Below are positions 51,609 through 62,468 of a stretch of DNA of 64,000 nucleotides, piece after piece; within the stretch, counting starts at the first letter, position 1, and the number at the start of each line of letters is the position of its first letter. This DNA is from Pipra filicauda. Its lineage: Eukaryota > Chordata > Aves > Passeriformes > Pipridae. The stretch lies in the NCBI RefSeq assembly GCF_003945595.2, contig NW_024104452.1, positions 310,001 through 374,000 on the forward strand, written 5' to 3'. Made by a program: the position numbers and the translations under genes. The notes below the pieces were generated by a model, which saw nothing but the letters and a program-made list of their open reading frames with translations, was not told where the DNA came from and did no database searches.

Positions 51609-54600
51609 AGGGGCTCCTGCTTGTGGTCAAAGCTCCTGTAACTGGATATCTAAATATCAGTTCTATGAGAATACTTAACCACAAGACAACTTAGGGTGTC
51701 CTCTGTATTTGTTGCTGCCCAATGACTCAAAGCTATGACTTGGAATGTGGAAACAAACTGGCCAGTCTTTTTGTAGAGGTCCAACAGGAAGGAAAAACAG
51801 CCAGTAGAGGAGATGAAATTTGCCTCTTTTACCCAGCCTATGCTTAGTTACCTGCCATGTGTAACACAGGGAGCTTCCATCCTTTCCATCCTTGCTTAGG
51901 TGATCTGGAAAGAGAATGCCTCTGGATCTGATCCTTTGGGATGCAAGAGAATAAGGAAGATATGGCAAGGAAGTCCAAATCCATCCCATGTACTACTCCA
52001 ACTTGAAGACCATTGCAATAAGCACTTCCAGGGATGAGCAAAAGCATCAGAACTCAAGTGACATCTGAAGCAGCTTGTTCAAGGAATCAGAACTTTAATA
52101 TCATCCTGAAGGCAATATAGCAGCAAATAATACAAATTCAGACTCCTGCTGTTAATTATTTATTGGTGTGAGTTCCAGTAGTGGCACAATAGAATGTAAA
52201 TGTTGCTCTCACACTTTTTACTTGAAAGTGATCTTTAAGAAAAGAAAGCCTTGATAACTTTGTAAAGAAAAGCTGTTAAACAGGTGACACTGTTTCATAA
52301 ACAATGCCTTTGTTTGCCTTCACCTCTAACACACACCTCTAACTGCCTTCCTATCCTTCCTACTAGTCCTGGTAATCCAGCTCCTCTCAGGGACTGGTGA
52401 TCCTACATGCTGCCTCTTTGTTTCCCAGCTGGGGAGGGAATTGCTGCCCAGCTCAACACCCTCAGCTCTTTGATCCCTCTTCAGGAGGGCAGTTTGTCTC
52501 CTCACAGTTCATTCAAGAATCACTCTAAAGCCAATTATCTTTGCCTTGCATGATGATACATGATAATTAATGGGAGTGAGCAGAGATGGTTAAGAGCTCT
52601 TTATAGCTACTGTACCTGGAATATATTGTATAATAAAGTGGTGTTATAAAACTACCATAGATATGAGGCTTTTATCCAATGTTCCCAAGTTCTGTGTTAT
52701 AGTATTTCATTTTAAGCTCATCACACTTAATGCAAGTAATATAACTTATTTTATTAATCAAAAGGCAGCAAAGATGGCCTAAAAGCTGAGTCATGAGACA
52801 TTCAGGATGAACTGAAGGGCACTGGTGTACCTATTTCATCTGAGATGGTAAAATCTTGAAACAAGATCTAAAGTATGGATTTTTCTTGTCCCTGACCTGA
52901 ATAATTTGTCTTAAATTTTTTTCTTGTCTTCTGTGTCTTGTTTCCAAGACAGTTTTGAAACTAGATCAGCTGCTGTTATATCAGTATTGTAATATTTATA
53001 CATAAAACCAGAAAATGCATAATATTTTGTGCTCAAAGGTACAACAGTAGAGTTTTTATTACAGGATCTCAAAATGCCCTCTACTAGTATCTTCACTGTG
53101 AGTGGCTGAAATGGAAGAACATGTCAATCCTCTTGACTCGCCTAATATTCCCAACACGTACCTCAGAATATCCAGGTTTCTTGCTTTGTTGTCCTGCCCT
53201 ATTTACCACCAGTTAAAATGTGTTGTAAGCCAGGTAATAACTGTCTTAGAGTGATAAAATTAATTAAAATTTCTTTATTAAACTACATTTTAATGCGTTG
53301 AATATCTCATTAAAATGATAACCACAACTCAGTCAGACATTAGGATCTGTTGAACTGTTTAATTCCAAGAATGACCTATGTCAAGGTAGACTTATGTTTA
53401 ACAGTGCTTTTTGACAATCTCATGCTTTAAAACAAAACAAACAACTAAAACATTTAAAGAATGTTATAACTATCCCAAGGCTAAATTTAAAAAATTCAGA
53501 GTTCAGACACACTTAAAATATATAAAACCTATTAAGATTAGTAAATCAAAGTGCTAAAGTAACTTCCATTCCATCCTGCTATGTATTGACAATAACCCTG
53601 TGTTCAAAGGTACTTTTGTGGACTGCCTTAGGGAGTGCAAAACTGGTTTATGAAATATAAATACATTTTTCATTGTTATTCCTCTTATGCCATATTTTAT
53701 CTCTGAGTGCAATTCTTTTGTAAACATTTATGAAAAGACAGAAAAACAATTGCAAAATTATAGTGCATCAAATTCTTCCATGGTTTTAGCTGTGAAATGC
53801 TTCTAATCTCCCAGGGCTCATCACCACTCAAAAAGACTAATTTTACCAGTTTCTGATTTTTGGTTTTTTTTTTTTTTTGGTCAGCCTCTGTAAGTAGAAC
53901 TATCTGTTTCCTTGTTATTTCCTTTGTATGCATTGGGAATTGTGAAAGGTGTTTTTTGGAGGAGTTACGGAAACACGAACCAGCACAATCTTAGTGTTGC
54001 CCATGGCAGCCAGGCAACAGAGGGGCTAATTAGGTGCCTGTTACAGTGGGGTGTAAACTGAAGCAGTGGAAGCCTCAGCAAAGGAATCTGAGAAGAATCA
54101 TGTCTCTCACAGCATGTGTTACTGAGTACATAAATTTATATATATAGATTACTTTAACTGGTCTCGATTCCCTTCCCATAGAAGGAATTGACAAAGATCT
54201 TGCAGATATTGGGATTAAAATTATTGGCAGCATGAGGAAAGATTCATGGATCTCTCATAGGAGAAAAATTAGCATTAGGTTTGTTCCTTCCTTTATCTTG
54301 TGTTCAGAAGTGAGCTAATCTCATAGGCTTCATCTGCACTCTTAAAGGGTGGCTATATTTGATTTCTTTGTGTTTTACATTTGTTGGATAAAACAACTCT
54401 GCTTTTAAATTTGAAATATACTTATTCTCCCCCTTACCCTTCTTTGAATAGCCTATTGTGCATCCCCAGTGCTGGAAGCTATTTGCTGTATGTAATCTCT
54501 TTGGATTCCTGTAGCTCTAAAGATTTTCAATCTAGTAAAATCATAATCAGTTTTTCTAATGTAAAGATTTAAAACTGCAAACTGTTTGCTAAGAAATATT

Positions 54601-55744
54601 TTGAAGCGAAGATGCCTGTTGGACTGTGTAATAGACTCTACATGATTGGCCTAATTCTGCACTCAGTTTTGTGTCTTTATTGATGTTTTGTGCAGTGCTC
54701 AGGCTATGAAAAATTAAGCATCCTTCTCTTCAGTTTAGAGAAAAATAAGTCATGGCTGCTAATGATTTCACCCTATCTATTTATTAGAAATAAATGAACG
54801 TGGGTGACTGTTGATATTTCATCTTGCACTGGTTTGGTAGTATTTGTAAATAGGATAATAACTTTTCTAGTACTTCCTTCTCCCTCGCTTGAGACTTGTT
54901 GCTGTCAAACTCAGGAAAGGCAAGTCAGGCTGATGAGCTAGAAAGTGCCATGAAAGGTACTGAAGCAACACAAGAGCCTGTCAAATCAAGTGGCTCCTCC
55001 TTTCAATCACATGAGGTTCCAGGCCTGAAAAATAAGAGCAGTGTGATTTCTGAGAGTTAATTGGAAAGCTCCTTTTTTTTTCTGCTGGCTGTTGGCCTTG
55101 AGGACCTGTCAGGCTGGAAGGGAAGATGTCTTGACTGTCTTCCTGCTGAGGCCAGTATCAACTATAACTGTGTTATATAGATATATATTTATATAACCTG
55201 GCAGATATTTATCTAGCCTTTTCTTAAAATTGCCTAGTGAGGGTAAATCTGCAGTCTTCAAGAATATTTAGTTCAGTGTACCATGATTTATGTTGATAAA
55301 AAGTTTTTTGGATAAGCCAAATCTTTTGATTTGATGTGAGTTTATTTGTTTACCTGTTTGACATAGAGACAAACAGAATGTTCTTCTTTGCCTTTGGCAG
55401 TAGATTTTGGTGCATGTCATTTTTATGTCTCCTGAATTTTCTCATCTTTAAACCAAGCATTTTGAGTAACTCTCAAAATACAATTCAGGTCTTTGAGGTC
55501 TCTGGCTCCATTAGCTGTTCTCATTTGTTCCATTGTGTTCTTTGATGTGTGCTGCCCGAAATTGGTCCTCGTATTCTCTTAGCACTCCTAAGCAGGGCAT
55601 AATTCATCTGATTATTGATTATATATTAATGTTTCTAATCACATGGCATTGGCAGGCCACACTGCTGCTCATAATCCCAGGGTGATATCTGGTGTACCAG
55701 CCAGCATGCAAAGAGATCCTGAAAAGAAGATCTCAACAGTACCT

Positions 55745-55797
55745 GGTACCACCTATCTTAAGGTGATACCAAAAGTAGTACTAGGTACTACTTTTTT
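55745..55797. other. Two back-to-back hairpins followed by a T-run
   Basis: Hairpin 1 has arms GGTACCACCT (55745-55754) and AGGTGATACC (55761-55770), 9 of 10 pairs plus one mismatch, with a six-base loop. Hairpin 2 starts at the next base: AAAAGTAGTAC (55771-55781), loop TAG, and its exact complement GTACTACTTTT (55785-55795), eleven perfect pairs. The T-run continues to 55797. The function is unknown; it might be a structured RNA end, the relic of a DNA transposon terminus, or chance. Confidence 0.6.
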
Positions 55798-55940
55798 TAG
55801 CTTGCTTATGAGAGCATTATAAGAGACTAAACTCAACAGGTTTTCTGACAAATTTTAGGATGGCTATAAGATTTGAAGTATCAAATATGTTCTACATCCA
55901 CTGAGGTGAATTTTTGCTTCCTGGAAGCAAAATGTCTCTC

Positions 55941-55965
55941 TTTTTTTTTTTTTTTTTTTTTTTTT
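55941..55965. repeat. Poly-T tract (25 T)
   Basis: Twenty-five thymines preceded by CTCTC. The longest homopolymer in the window. It could be a minus-strand poly-A tail relic but no source sequence is evident to the left. Confidence 0.9.
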
Positions 55966-56434
55966 GTGGTAGAAATGAAATGGTATCTGGATATGTCCCT
56001 ATCTCCTTAAATCTGTTTTTCCTTCATTGAAAGAGATAAGAGTCTTTTAAGAGAGTAGCAATCAAATCAGACAGGGGTTTTCTCAGGAAACCTATTCATG
56101 TGTTGATACCTTTGTCCTCATGATTTAAATTATTTTTTTCTTGCTATTCTCCAAAATAAAACCATGTGTTTTTAGTAGAAACCATTTCAAGTTTTCTATT
56201 AGTAAATAATTTCTGGAATAAAAGTTTATATATTAAAAGCAAATCATGGAATGCAAACTTTGAAATCTCTGTGGCTCCATATAAATAAATTAAAAGAAAT
56301 CAAAATTGTGTTCAGGAGAAAAAAAAGGCATTAAAATAGATTAAGGACCTATATTATTAGAATTATTTTATAGCACATTGCAGTCTTTGTTATGAATCCA
56401 AATTCTTTCCAGCAGTGACATAGTCTATGAAAAT

Positions 56435-56468
56435 AGTACTTACCTAAAAAAAAGGTACTTACCTTGAG
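56435..56468 (-). promoter_or_regulatory. Candidate recursive splice site and tandem 5' splice sites
   Basis: On the minus strand the text reads CCTTTTTTTTAG (56455-56444) joined directly to GTAAGTACT (56443-56435): a polypyrimidine tract plus AG acceptor abutting a consensus donor. That is the defining layout of a recursive (ratchet) splice site, which lets long introns be removed stepwise. A second near-perfect donor, CAAG then GTAAGTA, lies 19 bases upstream (junction between 56463 and 56462). No coding exon frames either donor: the nearby minus-strand frame stops at 56489. If real, the host gene is transcribed on the minus strand and this window is within its intron. Confidence 0.35.
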
Positions 56469-57967
56469 GAACTTCATAAAAAAGTTATTTAGATCACAGC
56501 TGGATGCTTGCTACTAGAGGCTAACAGATTTATACAGTTGAATAGGAAAGGAAAAGGAAACAATAATTTGCCAGATATAACTTTGATCAGTGCACTATTC
56601 GAGTCTGGGATGGAGAGAATGAGGAAAAAGTAATAATGTTTATAAAAAGATCCTGTGTGAATTTGCCTTTTTACATAGGAGAGGAGGAACAGGAATATTT
56701 CTGAAATTATAATTTCAAGTAAAAAGTGAGGTGGAGGACTAATTATTAGAAATAGTTCCATTCTTTCAGATGTAACTGTTTACTGTACACTCACTTCACA
56801 GCAGATTATCTCTAAATACAACCATTCTAATCATAAAATGTAGAGCTTTAAACCTCACTAAACTTTCACTTTGTTCCTCACAAGCAATATTTCTTGAAGG
56901 AAACTCAGCTGGATTCCACAGTAAGTCTTGGAGCATGACCCCTTTGTGCTTGGATCAAAGTGAAGAATACCTTTGAGGTTAGGGGTGAATTCCAATCAAA
57001 GGCTCATGGTGAGGAAGAAAATGAACGTTAGCCAACACGGGCTAAGCAATTCTTCCCCAAAAGTTTTTTGCTACTGTTAATAGACATGATAATATTTTAC
57101 AGAGGTTGATGCCTTGTTGAACTGTGTTTGTATTCCTTTGAAGCGAAGTTTTCAGAGCATTGCAGCTAAAACTGGGCAGAACTTCTACAGCCCCCCAAAA
57201 AAGCCCAAGTAATCTTATTTGGACACAACATGTGTTGAAGTTCAGCTTCAATTAACTATCTGAATCTCCTGGAGTTTCAGGTGATCTACTTGACGAAAGG
57301 CAAGGTCCATACACGGCGGAGCAACATTTCAGCCTGCGGTGATGCTCTTCCTCCCAGTGTGTGCTCCTCAGACCACCTTCTTTGATGCAATTTATTATTT
57401 TTCCTTCAGTTTTAATAATGCTGGCACTTGTTTCCTCCATCCCCTTGGAATTTCACATTTTGTGTTTTGTGGGGTAGAGGAGACAACATTTCCTTCTTCC
57501 ACTCCAGCTGCAGAGTAAGTGAATTGAGAATGGAAAGCAATTGCATTTTCTACTGACCCAGCAGACACAGGGGCAAGAAACATTTCTTTTTGAAGTGGCT
57601 GATATCACTTACCAGTGGTCTGTAACTCAGCCAAGAGTTAAAATCTGCAAATCTGTGCTGAAAGGAGCCCTGTTGCTATGTGGGTTGACTGAGGTAATAA
57701 AGTATAATGTAAGAGAAAAACAATAGATGACAATAAAACTGAATGGCACGTACAGAAGAAAGGGCAAATATTTTCACAAATATTATTCAATTGTGTTTGA
57801 ATGCTTGGTTGTTAACAGAAGCCACAGAGCTTCCCTTTTTGGCTGTTTCAAGGTTTACATGTAAAGATTCAAACTTGAGAAAGATTATATTGATTTATAT
57901 ATATAAGAAAAATCATGATCTGAGCTCTTGCATGTTGGAGTGTGAGTATGAGCACAGGCCTGCAGAG

Positions 57968-58039
57968 CAGCTGTAATTAGGATTGTGTGTGGCCTGGCAG
58001 GCAGCTGTCAATCAGCTGTTTCTCTTTTCATTTCAGCTG
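57968..58039. promoter_or_regulatory. E-box and PBX/MEIS motif cluster (candidate enhancer)
   Basis: Four CAGCTG E-boxes occur in 72 bp at 57968-57973, 58002-58007, 58013-58018 and 58034-58039, each followed by T; three continue as CAGCTGTAAT or CAGCTGTCAAT. CTGTCAATCA at 58005-58014 is the exact complement of TGATTGACAG, the known composite site for PBX with MEIS/PREP. TAATTA (57974-57980 region) adds a homeodomain core. Class II bHLH proteins and TALE homeodomain factors commonly act together in developmental enhancers. That this one is active is inference. Confidence 0.45.
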
Positions 58040-58519
58040 TCAATGGGAGCAAAGAAAATAGAAAAGACAGAACTTTTTAGTGTAGGAAAAGTCAAATCTG
58101 TCTCTCTCATTCACTAACCTCCACAGGGAGAGAAAAGATTTTTTTTTCCCTTAAATGGACAATGCTCTAGCTAAGAAATCACACTGTCATTAATAGAAAA
58201 TTAAGCAACTGAAATTACAGGATTAATTTTATTGCATTAGCAGACAAGAATGAAGGTCTAAGTTGGAAATGAAATGCTGCTAACAACATGATAATAAACT
58301 ATATTTATCTTAGAAAGAAGTCCATGCTCTTAGTGTCCAATAAGCTCTTATTTAATAAGACATGATGAATGCTTTACAAATGAAACTTATTTCTTTGAGA
58401 ATGAGATATACATTGTGTATGACCTGTAGAGAACCATATTAAAACAAAGTAACTGTGAAATCAACAAGCAAGGGAAAAAGTTCACAAGACTGAAATACAG
58501 CCTTTTTTTCTCTTTAATG

Positions 58520-58590
58520 ACTTTTTTTTAAAGTTTAAAATGTTTTTTAAAAAAACTTTTTTTATTTTTTTTTTTTAAAAAAGCTTTTAA
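58520..58590. repeat. AT homopolymer blocks with inverted symmetry
   Basis: A dense series of T-runs and A-runs, including G-T6-A7-C at 58542-58556 and a T-run ending in A6 and AGCTTTT at 58565-58587. Several nested inverted repeats are possible. It is low-complexity DNA without coding potential. Confidence 0.75.
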
Positions 58591-60294
58591 GCCTTACAGA
58601 ATGGAAGCATTTCTGGAAAGATATTTAACTCAGAGAAAAATGATTGGAAAGGTGTCTTGGTTGAGACCTGAGACTAATGGCTCAGGGTGTCTCTGTGTGT
58701 GTGTGAATGGGAGAGAGGCAAAAAGCAACTTTCCCTGTCAGGGAGCCCCCAGGTTGTCAGGGAATCTGAGCGTAGCATCAGCAATGGGATGCTCATTGCA
58801 GCAAAAGGATGTGGAAAGCTGTTACTAATTGCCTTGTTCTTCCTAACTTGAGTTTAGCCAATGATTATTCTGATGAACCATGATGTGATACAGTAAGGGG
58901 TTTACAGAACATTTCTTTATCAGCTATATTGATTACTCTCTTCTGCATAGGCCTGTGGTTTATGGAAGATTTCCTTATCAGTATGAAAATGATGCCTAGA
59001 ATTTAAAGCTTTATTTTGTAAGTGAAATTATGCCTTGAAGTATGGCCTCAACGAATATCCTTTTCTGTTGTGTTTTACTTTTTTACCAGATAAAGCCTTT
59101 TAGCAAGGAAAAAATAGATTCCAAAAATGTTTTTGCTCTCTTTTGTCTTGAAAATTATTCAGCAGAACATCTGAATTTGTTCCAAATCTCCCAGGCACAA
59201 GGTAAGCAGTAGCTTCCAATAGAATGCAGGCTCTGAGAGGGTTTGAGGGGTTTTTGGTTCCAGTTCGACTCCAGCCGAACACTCCAGGACATCTGGGGTA
59301 AGGCAGAGCTCTAACTCTTATTGTCCTCATTTTGGGTTGTTAGCAGTCCTCTAACTGACACCTTACTGCCAACTAGAACTAAATATTTTCAAATATATTC
59401 CACAAGTTCTTTCTACACTGTATGTGATCAGAAGGGGGTGCTTTACTGCATGAATCATAATAGAGAGAAAAGAATTTTCAAAAAAACCCCATGCTTGGGT
59501 TTTCAGGGAAAGGGAAACAAAGAAATTTCATAAAGTGGTAGTTTCCGCAATCATTGTAGTAGAGAATTTAAGCTATTTACAACACTAGTTACCATTTCTA
59601 GTAAAGATCCGAGTGGCAGGAGAGTGGGACTGCCTGTAAATACAGCAAGATTGGTTAAAATGACTGTTAAATGACATTTCAGAATGATTTTGACAGCTTG
59701 GAGAAATAGGATAGATGTAATGTAACCTGACATTGGTCAATATGCACTCTTAGCAAAACAGTTTGTAGAATCAAGTTGATAACAGTTCTGTGGAGGAAGA
59801 ACTTGAGGTTACAATGAATGGCTTAATAAAAAACTTGCAAAAAAAAAAAAGCAGCATCAAACTAAGTTCTGAAATATACAAAAGCCATAAGAAGGAATTC
59901 TCTGCCCTCCCAGGCACAGGGAAGTCTCTGCTGAATACTGTGAAAGCCTCTGGCAAATATTTTAAAGGGTGAAGTGGAGTGAGTAGACAGGGATCTGAAA
60001 AATATAACACATGACCAAGGATGCAATAAACCTCGAACTCTCTGAATTAATGATGAGAAAACTGAAAGAACAGGAAAATTTGGCACAAGGAAGAAGAGCA
60101 TCAACACTGCAGCCAGACAGGTGAGCACCAGGATTTGCTGTTCAGTAGTGTTCAAGAACAAGTGCACAGAACCCACGAGGGGAGGAGACACATGAAGAGA
60201 CGTTCAGAGAAATGTGGAGATAAAGCAGAGGAGAAATGGAGGACACACATGGAATAGCACACTTGGGAATACGGCTGTAGATTCACTTTTGGAA

Positions 60295-60890
60295 GCAAGT
60301 GTTACTTTTGAAGTATCTCTGGGGGGCTTCAGCCCCTGCCTGGGGCAGGGGCACTCCTAAAAGATTATTGCCCATGGGCAACCCACACCAGAGTAGGGAC
60401 ATCCCCGAGGGAGAATGTTCTTTAGAGGACCCACACCAGAGCACAGACACCCCTCAGAGGACTGCAGCCCATGGAGGATCCACACAGTGGCAGGGATAAC
60501 CCTGAGGAGCTGCGGTCCCAGGAGGACCCTTCCAGAACATAGAAGGAACAAGAAACATAGAGTGGTGGAGGAAAACAAGCAAGAAACAAGGGCATCAGAA
60601 AGAAACCACTACAGAGAGACCTTGCCAAGGGGACTGGGGGTGTGCCTGAGCGTAATGTGGAGACAATGGGGCAAACTGAGCCTAGGAAAGAGAAGAGTTG
60701 GACTGAAGCTGAATCTGAAGAAGGGGTCAGGTATTTCCCTTAGGGAAGATTTTAATTGTCTTCTTTTTTTTTCTCAATACCCAAATCAGTAATTAAATTC
60801 ATATTAATTGGCAATAAAATGATTGAGTAAAATTGCCTGACTTGAAGCCTTTTTGCCAATGACAATGTGACAAGTACTGAGCTCGAATTG
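60295..60890 (+). mobile_element. LTR-like avian interspersed repeat with internal tandem units
   Basis: A GC-richer island with a degenerate tandem array at 60365-60530: about three 45-50 bp units built on GACCCACACCAGAGCA, GACACCCCT and GACTGCAGCCCATGG. It then passes through purine-rich sequence to an end containing TTAATTGGCAATAAAATG (60805-60822) and GCCTGACTTGAAGCC (60835-60849). I recall this combination from ERV-type LTRs dispersed in bird genomes. The AATAAA would be the LTR polyadenylation signal. Frames over it (125 codons at 60415-60792) are accidental. Both boundaries are approximate. Confidence 0.6.
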
Positions 60891-61965
60891 GACATTACGA
60901 AGAACTTTCTAATGACAAGGGTGTATAAGTAAAATAATAACTGTCCTAGATTCTATCCTTGCAGGTTTGGGTGTTATTGTAATACAAATGCTAAGTAGGG
61001 ATCACCCAATTCATGGGATTGATATTTTGATCTCATTATCCATGCTTAGGCATCAGTGCCTCCTTCCATTTCCTTCCTATGCCTTGCAGCTCTTATTTCT
61101 TTAATTTATAATTCTTAGAAGCCTCTAACTTTCAGTCTCCTGCCCCCTTTTACATTTTCTTAAATTTTTTTCCTAGGTTAATTTTTGTCCTCGATCTTTA
61201 TTATACACAGACATATTTTGTTCACCATCAGCAGACTGTTGTAGTCCCAACCTCCTTTCTCCTGTGCCCTTCTGGACTATATTCTCTCATTTTAGCTGCA
61301 ACCATGGAGTTCAGTATTTGCTCAGCTTTATCAGTGATTATATAGGTAACTCCGGAGTGGGCCTTAACTAATGAAATACTAGGTGACTTGGTAATAGCAA
61401 TGATTTAATTGCTAACCTGAGAATCAGGTTTGGGAGTACACTAAATGATTGGGTAATGCCTTCAGAATATTGTGTATTCCTAGCAGAGGATAATTAATGC
61501 CATCCAATTAGAATTCAGAATTCTGCACACTTGGGACCTAATGGAGCACATAATTATGCTAGAGGTGTGTACAAATTCATCTGCATTTAAAAACGCCAAA
61601 CTCACATTAAAGATTATGGCTTTTCAAAGGCCATGTAAATACTGACTTTCTAGATAGCATACTGAATATTTTAAAGATTTCCTATGGGCCTGTTTCATAC
61701 TAAACTTTCATTTTTAGGAAGGATTTTATGGCTGTAATTCTTCTTTGCACATCAGATTTCCCAGTGGTAACCCACAAAACATTTTACATTCAGTTTCTTT
61801 CTTGCATCTTAAAACTTTTCAATCCAAATAGCAAACAGTAATGTTTAAAAAGGTGAATATGGTGACTCTGCCTGATACTGCAGGAATCAATGATGAAAAC
61901 AGACAGACCTATAGCTCAAACTTCCTACCCAGAACTCAGATCCTGTGAGTGGTTCTGCAAGAAGG
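60891..61965. other. Non-coding DNA with homeodomain-core-rich segment
   Basis: No gene or repeat recognised. The part at 61371-61640 has an unusual density of TAAT/ATTA cores and small palindromes and is listed separately. The remainder is AT-rich without structure I can name. Confidence 0.55.
61371..61640. promoter_or_regulatory. TAAT/ATTA-dense segment (candidate conserved element)
   Basis: At least nine TAAT or ATTA cores lie in about 270 bp, including GATAATTAATGCC, CCAATTAGAATTC, the palindrome CAGAATTCTG and CATAATTATG. There are few homopolymers, so the density is not just from A/T runs. Homeodomain proteins bind such cores, and bird/mammal conserved enhancers often look like this. 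Conservation was not tested. Confidence 0.3.
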
Positions 61966-62468
61966 AAGAAAGCAGTGTGCCCAGGTGGGCAAGAAGGCCA
62001 GTGGCATCTTGGCCTGTGTCAGCAATAGTGTGGCCAGCAGGACCAGGGCAGTGATTGTCCCCCCGTGCTGGGCACTGGTGAGGCCACACCTCGAGTGCTG
62101 TGTCCAGTTCTGGGCAGGAAGGACATTGAGGTGCTGGAGCGTGTCCCGGGAAGGGCAACGGACCTGGGAAAAGATCTGGAGCACAAGTCGGATGAGCAGT
62201 GGCTGAGGAAGCTGGGAGGGTTTAGCCTGGAGAAAATGAGGCTTATAGCTCTCTACAACTCCCTGACAGGAAGGTGAAACCAGGTGTGGGTCAGCCTCTT
62301 CTTCCAGGTAACAAGTGTCAGGACAAGAGGAAACAGCCTTAAGCTGCACCAGGGGAGGTTCAGGTCTGACATCATGATGAATTTCATCACAGAAAGGATT
62401 GTCAGGCATTGGAATGGGCTTCCCAGTGGCATAGAATCACCCCTCAACAAATTCAAGAGCATCTAGGC
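61966..62468 (+). pseudogene. CR1 LINE 3' fragment, plus strand, missing its 3' terminus
   Basis: A plus-strand CR1 ORF2 C-terminal fragment. Translation shows [19 protein letters not shown] and [12 protein letters not shown] around 61990-62120, then frame breaks, and the later block GFSLEKMRL (about 62218-62245). The tail of ORF2 (HWNGLPSG near 62410) is followed by FKSI and a stop at 62464-62466. The terminal ATTCTATG-type repeats seen in other copies are absent, so the 3' UTR end has been lost or replaced. It is related to the copy at 21 kb (both read ECCVQFWA) and is inactive. Confidence 0.88.

Larger units (their letters stand above)
50068..60294. other. Non-coding, mostly unique DNA
   Basis: No gene recognised. 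Frames up to 104 codons (for example 51675-51989 minus, 59862-60191 minus) lack domains, biased codon use or supporting splice context. Several non-coding signals occur here and are listed separately: hairpins at 55745, a recursive-splice-like site at 56435, an E-box cluster at 57968, and homopolymers. Confidence 0.6.

Noticed and set aside
51675..51989. 104-codon minus-strand frame
   Set aside because: No recognisable family; no splice or start context; sequence around it is ordinary non-coding DNA.
59257..59276. GGTTCCAGTTCGACTCC resembling a Pol III B box
   Set aside because: No A box at the right distance, no cloverleaf and no tRNA-like acceptor stem.
60415..60792. 125-codon plus-strand open frame
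   Set aside because: It lies entirely within the LTR-like repeat and reads through its tandem units.
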